Positions 46,081 to 57,890 of a DNA stretch of 64,000 nt are shown piece by piece. The notes beneath the pieces were generated by a model. It was not told the origin of the DNA, ran no database searches, and worked only from the letters and a program-made list of their open reading frames with translations. Source of the DNA: Sternotherus odoratus (taxonomy: Eukaryota > Chordata > Testudines > Kinosternidae); NCBI GenBank assembly GCA_032164245.1, contig JAVMKO010000002.1:183852575-183916574 (forward strand). The letters run 5' to 3'. The translations under genes and the position numbers were made by a program. The stretch's first letter is position 1. Each line of letters begins with the position of its first letter.

Positions 46081-46609
46081 GCTCAATCAAATTACCTTCT
46101 CTTTGTTAAGTTTAAGACTACAAATCTATAAGTATCTATGTGGGGAACAAATATTTAATAATGGGCTCTTCAGCCTAGCAGAGAAAGTTATAACATGATC
46201 CAGTGTTGGAAGTTGAAGTGAGAAATAGACTGGAAATAATCCATACATTTTTAAACAGTTAGAATAATTAACAATTGGAACAATTTACCAAAGGTCATGG
46301 TGGATTCTCTATCTCTGACATTTTTTTAAATCAAGATTGGATGATTTTCTCAAAGAGATGCTCTAGGGGAATTATTTTGGGGGCATTCTATGGCGTGTAT
46401 TACACAGGAGGCCAAACTAGATGATCACAATAGTCCCTTTGACTCTGGAATCTATGCATCTATGGTAAGAGTTACTATTTAAAAAAAGTTCCAGATTCAA
46501 TATGAAATGCATCCACTACATTAGTTCACATATTAACTTTTTTGTGGTATGCTCAGTCTTACACAGGCTTTCGCAGCACTGAGGTGGACATGCTTAATGT
46601 ATATACAAA

Positions 46610-47207
46610 TACAGTGAAACCTCCATTTAACAGACTAATTCGGGCGAGGGGGTGTCCGTTAAATGAAAAAGTCCATTATTTAATAATAATAAAAAAAAAC
46701 CTGAGCTGTCGGAGCAGCAGCCCGACCGCCACAGGGTCGGGGCGGCAGCTCCGCAGCCCGCCGGCTGCTGGGACACAGGTGGCAGCCGGGAGCCGTCAGC
46801 CAGCCCGCCCAGCTCCCGGCTGCCGGGAGCCGTCAGCCAGCCCGCCCAGGTCCCGACTGCTGGGAGCCATTAGCCAGCCCGCCCGCGGCTGGGACCCCAG
46901 CGGCAGCAGGGAGCTGGCAGTCAGCCCGCACGGGTCCCAGCTCCCGGGACCCGCCAGCCAACCCTCCCGCTGCCATGACCCGGGCGGCAGCCGGGAGCCG
47001 GCAGCCAGCCCGCCTGCTTCCTGGACCCAGGCGGCAGCTGGGAGCCAGCAGCCAGCCCGCCCGCTGCTGTGACCCAGGCGGCAGCCGGGAGCCAGCAGCC
47101 AGCCCACGAGAAATGGATTTTTGGATGCATCAGACTTGCTCAGAAATTTTGTCCGTTGCATCCGAAGTCCGTTAAATCGAGGTCCATTAAATTGAGGTTT
47201 TACTGTA
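46610..47207. mobile_element. pogo/Tigger-type MITE with GC-rich tandem core
   Basis: The element is 46612-47205, flanked by TA (46610-46611 and 47206-47207). The left end CAGTGAAACCTCCATTTAAC and the right end, complement CAGTAAAACCTCAATTTAAT, are inverted repeats of the kind seen in pogo/Tigger elements. The interior (about 46720-47105) is tandem repeats of GGCAGCCGGGAGCC-type units with CAGCCAGCCCGCCC. There is no transposase. Confidence 0.82.
46720..47105. repeat. GC-rich minisatellite, unit about 40-45 bp
   Basis: Eight or nine imperfect units contain GGGAGCCGTCAGCCAGCCCG or close variants. It lies inside the pogo-type MITE. Open frames across it are repeat artefacts. Confidence 0.8.
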
Positions 47208-47465
47208 CAGTGCTAGATACTTCACTGCAATTATTGATGAATATGCTACTTTATTGACAGCTGCTGTGGAAAGCTAGTGATTTTTAAGAGGGTATGCTAG
47301 TTTTTTCTAGTTTTTTATTTTTGAATTCACTTTTACTGCAATGCTTAAAGATCATTTCCAGGTGATAACAGTTAGGCAATGGCAAGCAGAGATTACTGGC
47401 ACAACTCTCCTTATTTATCTCCCTATCTGCAAATCATACACACAGCAGCTCTATGAAAAAATAAC

Positions 47466-47710
47466 TTTGTTTTTCTTGTTGTCAAGCATCAGAGAGGTAG
47501 CCGTGTTAGTCTGGAATTGCAGAAATGACAAAGAGTACCATGGCACCATAAAGACTAACTAAAGTATTGAAGCATAAGCTTTCATGGGCTAATACCCACT
47601 TCATCAAAGTGCATCCGACGAAGTGGGTATTAGCCCACGAAAGCTTATGCTTCAATACTTTAGTTAGTCTTTAAGGTGCCACAGGACTCTTTGTCACTTT
47701 TGTTTTTCTT
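47466..47710. mobile_element. Fold-back element with 12-bp target duplication
   Basis: The element is 47478-47698 (221 bp). A left part with TAGCCGTGTTAGTCTGGAAT precedes an arm from about 47524 (TGACAAAGAG) to 47607. The inverted copy of that arm runs from about 47617 to 47698. The flanks TTTGTTTTTCTT at 47466-47477 and 47699-47710 are identical. The same family is at 59158-59346. Confidence 0.8.
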
Positions 47711-48383
47711 TTAATACATTTTACTCCTCGTCAGCCTTTTTCACTCACTTGATACATTTGGCAAGCTCTTTTGAGCAGTTATTGTCTTTGACTATGTGTC
47801 TGTATAGATCCTCAACCCAATATCACCCTAATCTGGTTAGGGTTTCTAGGCACTACTGTGAAACAAATAATAAAACTGGACAACGGAAGAATAACAAAAT
47901 GGAAAAGACAACATCTGGCAGTATTTCCTCTTTAATTTCTTTCAAGCCATATTCACCAGTTCGTACTCAAGGGATCTCCTAATAAAGTAAGTTTTGCCCA
48001 AATAAGAAAGCAGTGCTAAAGTTGGAAACTTAACAAAATATGGTTCCTTGTACACATAAAAACAAAGATGGACTTTACAGATACTCTATTTTTTTTTTAT
48101 ATCCAGTTAGACTTTTTGCTTAAAGCTTAATCTAAGAGCCCTGAAAAAACAGAAATATTAAGTTTGCAGCAGATCAGAAGATAAGGTTCTAATAGTTTCA
48201 GAAGTTTTTCAGGAAACTGAATGTACTCCCGGGATAACAAGTTCTAATAATTATGGCCCTAAGTTACAAAAACCTCAAGGCTCAAATTCATGTACAGTTG
48301 TGCACATAATTTTTATCCACAATCTTCTGATTTGTTAAGTGTGATATCTACAAGCCCCATAGTAAGATAAATAGGTTATATGT
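47711..48383. other. No supported gene
   Basis: AT-rich DNA with no named repeat. Confidence 0.5.
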
Positions 48384-48702
48384 AACTAAGACAGTGTTTC
48401 CCAAAGTGTGGCACATGTACCCCTGGTGGTACGCAAAAGGGTTTCAAGGGGTACGCAGCAGAATTTTTTATTTTACTTTATCATAGGTTTTTTTTAGCAG
48501 CAGAAAATAATTCATTAACATGTAATATATAAGAATGGTGTATACTTGTACAGTAGAAATACACACAGGTTTACATTGTAATTAATATGATAATGCATTC
48601 AGTTATCAAAATTATCTTCACCGGAGAAGGGGTACACCGGTAAGACAAATGTCTCAAAAGGGGTACGCAAATGTTGTAAGTCTGGGAAACACTGAACTAA
48701 GA
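48384..48702. mobile_element. hAT MITE with exact TSD
   Basis: The element is 48392-48694 (303 bp). The termini are CAGTGTTTCCCAAAGTGTGG and GTCTGGGAAACACTG. The 8-bp target duplication AACTAAGA is exact at 48384-48391 and 48695-48702. The interior is AT-rich and carries GGGGTACGCA-type subterminal repeats. Confidence 0.93.
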
Positions 48703-49711
48703 TAATGTTTTTCCTGTTGGTCTCATTTCTGTTGGACAAAATATCCTACCACCACTAGGTGGAAGCCTAAATTATCTTTTAAAAGATAACTTCATACTCT
48801 TTCTAATGCTGATTATAACAAATGTGTTCACTATAATTTTCTTTTGAGAGACCTAATCATGTGTTGTCTATTACTAAACTGTATTTATGAGAGAAGTGGG
48901 GACCATCCAAAGATGAATAAATGGGGTCCAGGACATATTTGTGTACTTAAACTACAAATTATTAAATAATGTGTTAGTAATACTATGATTCTTGATACTT
49001 TCCCTGGTATAAAAATTCAAGCTGTTGTTACTGAAAGCATTAAATATTTAGACATAAGATCACCCAGGTACAACTACAGAATAAGATTTAAAATTCATAT
49101 ATTAAAAACCAAAAAATAATAATTGATATAGCAACATGGCATCAGTATTAAAAATACAGATGGTATTGCCCATGCCATTTTGAACTTGGAAAATGCAGTA
49201 AAGGCCTGTACCAAATACACATCTCACATCCTCCTGTAAGCCTCATTTTCCATTAATTCAAGACCACACCATAATCGGAACGGGGAGGAGGGGGGAAATG
49301 GTGCTGTCGACATATAACAGAGTTAACAAAAGAAGCTAATCAAACGTTATACCATATCCATGTGAACAAAGAAAAACACAAAATTACCGACCTCAGTAGT
49401 GGGCAGACTAATCTAAAAGAGAATGATGTCACTCTCCAAATGAGAGGTACTAAATGCTTCTTCCCATGCAGATGTGTCCCACACACATACAAATTCATCT
49501 ACTGGATATACTCACGGGTCATTCCAACCCTCTCTGCAAGACAACACTCTTATATGGTAAGGCTTCCTGACTAAGGGCCCTAACCCTATTTGTGTTTTTC
49601 TAGATTTGGAGGCAGCACTGGTAGAATGAGAATAGGGCCATGAAATATGAAGGCTATATTACAGTGGAATCCTATTTTACAAATCTGTTTGGGGAACCTT
49701 CATTTTGATTG
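48703..49711. other. No supported gene
   Basis: AT-rich DNA with no named repeat. Confidence 0.5.
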
Positions 49712-50350
49712 GTCTATCCCGGTGGTGGTCAAACTATGGCCCAGGGGTTACATTCAGCATGTCAGGCATTTTAATCCAACCCTCAAGGTCTTGCCTGGGA
49801 GCGCGGTCTGGGGCTTCCTCCACGCGGGTCCTGAAGCAGTGGCACGTCCCCCTTCGGCTCCTATACCTAGGGGCTGCCAGGAAGCTCCGCACACTGACCC
49901 CGCCCCAAGCGCCGCCCCCGCAGCTCCCATTGGCCAGCAAATGGGAGCTGCAGGGATGGCATGCAGAGCCGCCTGGTCATGCCTCCAAGTACAAGCAAGA
50001 GGGGGGACATGCTGCTGCTTCCGGGAGCTGCTTGAGGTAAGCGTCGCCTGGAACCCGCACCCCAACCCCCTCCTGAGCCCCAACCCCTTGGTTCAACCTT
50101 GATCCCCTTCCTGCCCTCCAAATTCCTCAGTCCCACCCATCTGCACCCCAACCCCCTGCTCCAGCCAAGGGCACCCTCCCGCATCCTGAACTCATTTCTG
50201 CCCCACCCCAGAGCCTGCACCCCAAACTGGAGCCCTCACCCCCTCTTGCAGCCCAACCCCCAATTTCATGAACATTCATGGCCCAACACACAATATCAAT
50301 ACCCAGATGTGGCCATCAGGCCAAAAAGTTTTCCCACCCCTGTTCTATCC
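49712..50350. mobile_element. Non-autonomous hAT element
   Basis: The element is 49720-50342. The left end CGGTGGTGGTCAAACTATGG and the right end AAGTTTTCCCACCCCTG are imperfect inverted repeats, related to the element at 10152-10491. The 8-bp flanks GTCTATCC and TTCTATCC agree at 7 of 8. The interior includes GC-rich text also present in part at 52150-52330 (GGGAGCTGC-type blocks). Confidence 0.82.
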
Positions 50351-50480
50351 AAATAGGGTGACCACACAGCAAGTGTGAAAAATCAGGACGGGAGGGTAAT
50401 AGGCACCTATGTGAGAAAAAGCCTCGGATATCTGGACTGTCCTTATAAAAATCGAGACATCTGGTCACCCTGTATCCAAA
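50346..50480. mobile_element. Short MITE with exact 8-bp TSD
   Basis: The element is 50354-50472 (119 bp). The ends TAGGGTGACCA and TGGTCACCCTG are inverted repeats (first base probably mutated from C). The 8-bp target duplication TATCCAAA is exact at 50346-50353 and 50473-50480. It sits at the right edge of the preceding hAT element and overlaps that element's target duplication. Confidence 0.88.
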
Positions 50481-51790
50481 TGATCACTGCAACTCAATGC
50501 TGTTTTATGGAAACTTCCCAAATCAAAGATTCAGAAAAAACAAAATCTCCGCCTTGCACAGAGAGTGAATAAGACTCAGCATTTAGTGCCAAAGCAGCTC
50601 AAGCGGATTAAGGGAAGTCACTGCAGCCCCACGACACACATCTAGTCTGACAGTCAGACCAGCACCCCGATTTCCTATCTGCGATCATGTCTGACTCCCC
50701 AAGCTCTCTCATTCATCAGCCACAACTAAAGGCACTCAAACGAGTGAGAAAATCTTTCCTGACTTTGGGAAATATCAAAGGAAAGGAAACAGTTTCCAAT
50801 GTGATCCTTACAACCGAATACCCACTGAACACTCTAAGTTAGGGTTAAGGTTATCAGCAGCAATAGGAATTTACTTTTAATAAGTAGTTTTTGATCCACA
50901 TACTGAAAAGGTCACCAAAAACCAATTCTACTATACCTGGCAATGTTGCATGATGTCAATGAAACAGCACTCCTGAATTTTATGTCACAGTTTTTATTAA
51001 AATCTGAAATGACAAATGCCTCAAAATCATAATTTCAAAAATTTATTACATTGTTAGACAAAGAGATTATCTCTGCAATGTACTTCATTGCCACTTACAG
51101 CAGAGTACAGAAAGGTAGCAGCAGCCTTAGGCTTATATATCCAATACAGTTGCTGAGGGACAATCAAACAGGCACCCCAGATTTCCCATTCATAGCCCAG
51201 GTTGATTCCGGCATTCACAGATGACAGCGGAAGCTCGGTCCCCTAAATGCTCTTCCTCAACCATCACCTGAAAAATAGTTTTTCAGTTTCACTTCTCAAC
51301 ATGTCAGTCCATTTGTGGATCAGCAAAGAAATTAAGAACAAGGGAAAGTGGTGTAGGGAGAATCACACCAGCCTAAAGAGTTCAGAAGCAGGAAATGATG
51401 TTGTGGTTATGTGAAAGTAGAAGACCCAGACATTGACAGGGAGGAAGCTGGATGGGACCTTTCACATGTTACTTCATATTGTGTCCAATCCAACACCCAC
51501 TGAAGTTAATGGGTCACATCTGTCACACTGGGATCATATAAGGCCAATATTAAAGGCAGACCCTGCAGAACATCAGACTATGTGTGTGAATAGCAGCATT
51601 TAATTTACGTTCTGTAAAATATTATAAGATCCCTAAAACCACATCCTTGAGTCATATCCACCGTTTGGAAATGAATCTGATTAAATAACATTGATTTATC
51701 TGAGGTTTTATCTGTCTGTGACAACTAAACTAGTGAGAAAAACTAAACCGAACAATTAATAATCCTAGAGGTCCTCGGTATAAATGACCA
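50481..51790. other. No supported gene
   Basis: No named repeat or coding signal. Confidence 0.45.
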
Positions 51791-51794
51791 ACCC

Positions 51795-52960
51795 CCTCCA
51801 GGACACAAGAACGGCCACACTGAGTCAGATCAGTGGTCTATCTAGCCCTGAATCCTATCTTTCGACAGTGGCGAAGGCCAGGTACTTCAGAGGAAATGAG
51901 CTGAACATATAATCCTCAAGTGATCAATTCTCTGTTGCCCATTCCCAGCTTCTGGCAAACAGAGGATAGGTATACTTCAGAGCATGGCATGGTTTTGCAT
52001 CTCTGTCTATTCTTGCTAATGGCCACTGATGCAGCTAACCTCCATAAAATTATCTAGAACTTTTTTGAACCCCATTATAGTCTGTACTGTCACAACATCC
52101 TCTGGGAAAGAATTTCACACCTTGACTATGCATTGTGTGACCACTTCTGAAGCTCCCATTAGCTGGGAACCGTGGCCAGTGGGAGCTGCGGGGGCAGTGC
52201 CTACAAGCACTGTTCCCAGCTAACGGGAGCTGCAGATGCAGTCCTCAGGGATGGGGCAGCATACGGAGCCCCTGTGGCTACCCCTATTTCTAGGAGCAAG
52301 AGGGAGATGCCAGCAGCTTTCCAGAAGTTGTGTGGAGCTAGGCAGGCCCTCTGCCTGCCCCGCTGCGAGCAGCCAACTGAACTTTTAATGGCCAGGTCCC
52401 TTTTCAACTGGGTATTCCAGTTGGAAACAGACACCTGGCAACCTTCTGCTTATTAATTTCATTTGGTGAACCCTAGTTCTTGTTACTTACTCCTTCTCAT
52501 AACAGACTTCTTGATTTACATTCTCCACATCAATCATGATTTTATTGCCCTCCATCATATCCCCCCCTTTGTTGTCTCTTCTCCAAGATGTAAAATCCCA
52601 ATCTTATTAATCTCGCCTCATACAAAAGCTATGCCATACTCCTAATCATTTTTGTTGCCCTTTTCTGTATCTTTTCCAATTCCAATACACCTCTTTTGAA
52701 ATGGGGCAACCACATCTGCCTGCAGTATTCAAGATGTGGGCATACCATAGATTTATATAGAGGCAATATGATATTTAATCTATCAATTTCCTAATGATTC
52801 CCAACAGTCCGATAGCTTTTTTGACTGCCGCTGAACACTGAGTGAATGTTTTCAGAGAACTATCCAAAATGACTCCAAGATCTCTTTCTTGACAGCTAAT
52901 TTAGACCCCATCATTTTATATGTATAGATGAAATTATGTTTGCCATAGCTCCTGAAATGC
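51795..52960 (-). mobile_element. CR1-family LINE 3' part with an insert
   Basis: Read on the minus strand, this has the CR1 RT C-terminal region (the complement of CTTTTCCAATTCCAATACAC encodes a LEKVQK-type block) and a 3' end near 51795. It is the subfamily whose reversed end reads AACGGCCACACTGAGTCAGA. A foreign block (about 52150-52442) interrupts it. The fragment at about 60537-60640 is of the same subfamily. Confidence 0.75.
52143..52450. mobile_element. DNA-transposon fragment inside the CR1
   Basis: The foreign block is about 52150-52442 and is GC-richer than its host. Its right end, GACACCTGGCAACC, resembles the terminal part of a hAT family ending in GGCAACCCTG. CTTCTG flanks both sides. 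The left TIR is not clear. Confidence 0.5.
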
Positions 52961-54400
52961 CTTGATGTGTTACTAGAAAGCAATACAAGCATCTCCCTTT
53001 TACAGTGAGCCAATCACACTACAGTAAAGCACAACTCAAACAATTTCAGTCCACATGGTAGCTCATAGAAAGGCTGTCAGAATCCCATGCTTCAGAGACA
53101 ACAATGGCTAGAAACTGGCACAGAGGCAATTTATTTAGATGGACTCTCTTCATCACTCTGTAGTCCAAGAAGAAGATGGACTCTCTTCATCACTCTGTAG
53201 TCCAAAAATAGCCTAAACCTTCTTAGCTAGAGGACTGGTCCTCATAACATGGCAGCCTTAAGGATTGGAGGAGGACAATTCAAATGTCTTAGAAGAGATT
53301 CAGCTGAATTTTCTACTGTAACACTAACCCATAATTTGTAACCCAACCAGTTCGGTAATTAATATTAGCTTATTATTATTTGTTTTTAAGCAATACATAC
53401 TCATCAATTATTGTACAATTTAGGGGTTGAGCTAAATTACTTATCTGCTCTGTCAACATGAGTAACATTCCCAGGCAATAATCATTATCAATCTAATTAT
53501 ACCAGCTGCCTCTTGTTAATGAACACCAATTATTTTAATTAAAATATTAAATATTTAGAAAATAGAAAGCAATGTATATTAATAATTTACATGCTTCATT
53601 TGAATCCACCTGAAGGGCTACAGTTCCTGACTAACAAAGCTTGTTTGCTTTCGAAGTATCTCCTTCTAGTATTAATATTTCCCCATGGGTTTCAAGATAC
53701 AAACCATTAATCTGAGCCCAATGCAATTAAAAAAAAGGCATAACATGGCATTATACTAATTATTTTTACAAATTTAACATTTACATACAGTTTCTATTAA
53801 TCTAATTCTTAGAGGCCTTGCTTCATGCAACAGCATTCAAAAAACAGTTTATTTTTCTATTTTGTAAATTCAAGCAAGTCAAATTAGATTTCCTGTAAAA
53901 ATATCTCATTATCTACTTGCATCTTTTTAAGAGTTTAGAGATTTAGTTTTTTAACAAGCTTCCTAAATTCCTGTACTAAGCAAATTAAAGTGACCTTTGT
54001 CTCTTTTTAGCAGAAATTATAGTATAGCTAAAACCCTACCTGAATCATGGGATGTGCTTCAAATAGTTGATGCTGAGTTGTGGACAAGACATGGAAAAAT
54101 CGAAGAAAATAATGGACCTTTATTAATAGCTGTAATTTGGGAAAGCCACATTAGACCTATTTGTTTAAGAAAAATTTGCTGGAACAATATAAACACTCAT
54201 TTGTTATATTACTGAGACAAAGTGGGAATTTTTCTTAATATTTTGTATGAATACTGTATGTGCCTCAGTTTCCCCTAGTACTGCATGTTTAACTAGGTGG
54301 TAGGAAAGGGCGGTTTAATCTTTGCAGGGACCCAGAGGACCAGATGTGACTGCCACTTAGCTGCCTGAGCCCATACAATGTCTTCGCTACATTTTGTGAC
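52961..54400. other. No supported gene; one 32-bp direct repeat
   Basis: A 32-bp stretch (AGATGGACTCTCTTCATCAC plus 12 more bases) occurs at 53137-53168 and again, identical, at 53174-53205, with a 5-bp spacer. The rest is AT-rich and unassigned. Confidence 0.5.
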
Positions 54401-54689
54401 CTAGGGTATGTCTTCGCGATCGATCTTCTGGCGATCGATTTCTCATGTCTTGTGAAGATGCGAGAAATCGATCGCTCGCGGTGCCCCCGTCGACTCCGGA
54501 ACTCCAGCTTGCCGGGAGGCGCAAGCTGGAGTCGACAGGGGAGCGCGCCGCTGACCGCCGCCGCCGTGGGGACGAGCGGTAAGTCAGCTGCAGATACGCA
54601 AACTTCAGCTACGTGATTCACATAGCTGAAGTTGCGTATCTGCAGTCGATCCCCCCCACCCCCACCCCCGTAGTGGGGACCGGCCCCTA
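54401..54689. mobile_element. Harbinger-like MITE with three hairpins
   Basis: The element is 54404-54686 with CTA on both sides. Hairpins: GCGATCGATTTCTC with GAGAAATCGATCGC, GTCGACTCC...CCAGCTTGC with GCAAGCTGGAGTCGAC, and CAGATACGCAAACTTCAGCT with AGCTGAAGTTGCGTATCTG. It is the opposite-orientation relative of 15727-16005. Confidence 0.65.
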
Positions 54690-56937
54690 GCAACTGATGA
54701 CTCTGGTACCTACCTTCTCCAAGAAGCACCCAGCTGCAACTAGCCAGAGAACAAAGAACTGAGGTGAGTAACCAGGTGGCCTGTTTTTCCCAGGAATCAG
54801 AACAAAGGACAGAGTCCTAAGGTGCAAAAAGCAAGCGTGGAAAATTTAAACCCCAAACGTTCTACCCTACAGGCAGCTATGAGAGGAAACTGTTTTACAG
54901 CTTCAATTATAGAATTCACTACCAAATAAAACCCATGGTAGCAAGGGCAGTTTGAGAGGTATGACTATGGTTTTCAGTTTTCAAGCTCTATCAGGGAAAT
55001 GAAAATTGGAAAATTATTTATTTTTTTATTCTGAAAAGACTATCTTGCAAGATTCTCACTCCCAGGCTGTGACTCCTTAGTGAAAAGTTGATGGAACTGT
55101 TCTTACTCGCAAGGTTTTTTGACCCTTAAGGTTTGAGGTAGTGAGATAAAGAACACAAGTCATGCCCCCCACTAGCTATTCTATGCCTCTACTGCTGCCT
55201 TCTGATTTTTCAGCTCTTAGAAGCAGGACATGAAGCTAAGAGAAAGAAAAAACTATGCAGGATGATCAATGTGAGATTACAAATTTTAAAAAGTGTACCT
55301 CAGACAAAAATGAAAAACAAAGTGTATGAAAAAGCTGTTTTGTTTTTTAAGTTAAAAGTTAACCTCCAGACTCTTAGAGGAATCAGGCAGGTGAGCGAAA
55401 ATCCTGAAAGAGGATCTTTTCAGAGAATTATAAATTAAGTATTTTTCCCTGTCTAATGAGAGCATCTGTGCAGGACTTTCACTTCAGGAAAGAAAAAGAC
55501 TGAAAAATGTCCAAAGAGAGAGAGAGAGAAATTAAAACAAGTAGCAATAACAAGGTTAGAGACAAAAGCATTAACTGAGATCATCTTTTATTGTGTACAG
55601 AATTAAACAGTACAAAGACCAGCAAGTGTCCTCTTACAAATCAAATAATTGGACATAATTATTTCTTTCAGCAAACTTGAATGTTATCAGAAAGAAAAAC
55701 CCACTTGCGTGAGACAAATGAAAACCTGGGATATCTTGACATAAAACAAAAATAACTTCTGCAGGTGGAAGAGTTTGGCTTCTCCACCTTGGAAACATGT
55801 TCTAGAACACAGAATCCAAAACAGGGTTTTCTTCTGGAGGATAAGCCCTATGGAATAATGCTTTGTGAACGTATGGAGAGAAAACTATGTAGCTGCTTTA
55901 CGCATGTCTGATGGAAATACCCATGATGATAAGTTATGGTCAGTGTTCACCGGATTTGCACGAACATTTACATAACTTTCTAGTTTCAGATCAGCCAGAT
56001 CCTAGCAGTGCGAAATGCAATCAGATATTCATTCAGGTATAGTCCTCTAGTAACAGCTATGTGGAATGAAACAGTGACAAAAGAAACAAGAAATTAAGTG
56101 GACTTTCTAAATGTTTTGGTCTATTCCAAGACCCTTTTAAACCACACTCATGAGGAAGGCCCTCCTCCGGCATGAAAAGAGTGTTGGCAAAAGGACAGAC
56201 TCTGTGGAAACACCAACACCACCTTGCAGAGGACTCTTAATTATCCACTTGGAGCTGTAGCTCCTTTTTGTAGATGGCTTCCAAAATGGCATGAGGACTA
56301 AATCACTTGCTCAGAGATAACATACCTGAAGATCTCTAACCTAAAAGGAACAAGATATCAGAGAGACAGCTTCCAGGTTGACAGAAAACTAAGAGTTTTG
56401 AATGACTACTGAGGCAAGATTCTGAACCAATCAGACCTGGATCGGACTATTAGAATCATTCAACCTTTGTGTCTCATAAGCTTTAACAAGTTCTTTGCTA
56501 CCAAAGGTGGGCTGTTGAAAAGAAGTACAGCAGCATCCTTCCCCAGCTGGTGGAGAAAATATCCTTAGCTAACATAGCTATGAGCAGAAGACCAGCAGCT
56601 TTTTCTTCCAGTTAAAGGCAAAGAGAAAGGTATCCCCACTGGATGAAGGCCTAATCCACCATTTCCTCCTCCCCTACCACTAGTGAGAATATATCACTGA
56701 TTGACTCAGACTGAGATGGTGGTGATCTTTTAAACCCTTCCTCCAAATATACTAAGGAGCAATACAATCAATCTTCCCTCTAGCCATGGCTGACTCCATA
56801 AAACTCTCAGAAAGAAGGTGATGTAGCCAGTGTGAAGCCAAGAGATCAGGTATCAGCTCATGCCAAGATCCCCATATCTCAATTAACACTGACAAATCCA
56901 TAACTGAAATCAGTCTGGCTCACCTGTGTATTAGTAC
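54690..56937. other. No supported gene
   Basis: Mixed AT-rich text with a short (AG)n run at about 55518-55529. 55900-56900 is of more even composition but no family is recognised. Confidence 0.4.
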
Positions 56938-57890
56938 TGTTATAACAGATATTAGAATTATAAGAATGTGTTAGATTTTATTGAATGCTTGTGAATTTCC
57001 ACATTCATTCTCACTTATAACATATATCCCATGTTATATGATAATATTTGAGTGTTTGTATTGTAAGCCTCGGTAACTGTGTAAATCACTAGACAGGAGA
57101 GGGACATCATTAACAAGTGTGAAATGCTGGTCTCTAACAGAAGACGTTATGTCCTGTCCAAAAGAGAAGGCCCATCAACTCCAAACAAACTATTATGGAA
57201 CATTAAAGAGGACAAAAGAGTTTGCTGATTGCTCTCTGCCATCCTTATAAAGATGAGTCGTGCAAGTGAATGCCTCCCATCAGATGAGTTCACAATTCAG
57301 AGCACAGGGGGAAGGGAATAAAAACCTGTAATAAGAAGGAACTGTTTCTCATTGCTGCTTGGACCCTGGAGGCAAGGTTCCTAGGCATAAAACAGGGATC
57401 CCCTGCAGTTTAGCCTAGATTAGCCCTAAAGGACATACAGAGCTTGCTTATTAGAGAATCTACTATTAACTTTTGAAATTTAAGATTGTAGCTTATTTTT
57501 GTACCTATATTTACCTTGCTTTAACCTTGTAAATAACTGTTTCCTTTTCCTATTTAATAAATCTTTAAATAGTTTATGTTTGGCTACAGGAGTTGTCATT
57601 AGTGTGTGCTCTAAGGTGCAATTGACCTTAAGTAAGTGATTAGTCCTTTGGAATTACAAGTAACCTGAATATTGCTGTAACTCTTGATGTAAGGTACCAT
57701 CTAGCACAAAGGTCGACTTTTCTGGGTGGCAAGACAGACAGAGTACCCAAGGGGACTGTCTGTGACTCTGTGTTAAGGCTCTTGTAGTACCTGGGAGTTT
57801 ATACTTGATAACTGGTTGGTGAAATCTATGTATAGAACTCATGACCAATGGGGGGGGGGGGTGAAGGATTGGTGCTGGTTCTTAACACGC
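56938..57890 (+). mobile_element. Probable retroviral-type LTR
   Basis: Candidate ends are TGTTATAACAG (about 56938) and TTCTTAACA (about 57888). A polyadenylation signal AATAAA lies at 57556-57561. The layout (AT-rich 5' part, AATAAA, then a GC-richer tail with a G run at 57850-57861) suits an LTR. No target duplication was found, so this is tentative. Confidence 0.4.

Larger units (their letters stand above)
43420..46463 (+). mobile_element. Old CR1-family LINE, copy B
   Basis: Same family as copy A (1-5935), but without large inserts. It runs from ORF1/5' text near 43420 to a CR1-type 3' end at about 46463 (GAGGCCAAACTAGATGATCA, then CTATGCATCTATGG). It carries endonuclease and reverse-transcriptase remnants in order. 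A run of about 15 G at 44878-44892 occurs at the same place as a G run in copy A (4442-4450). Stops and frameshifts are frequent. Confidence 0.82.
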
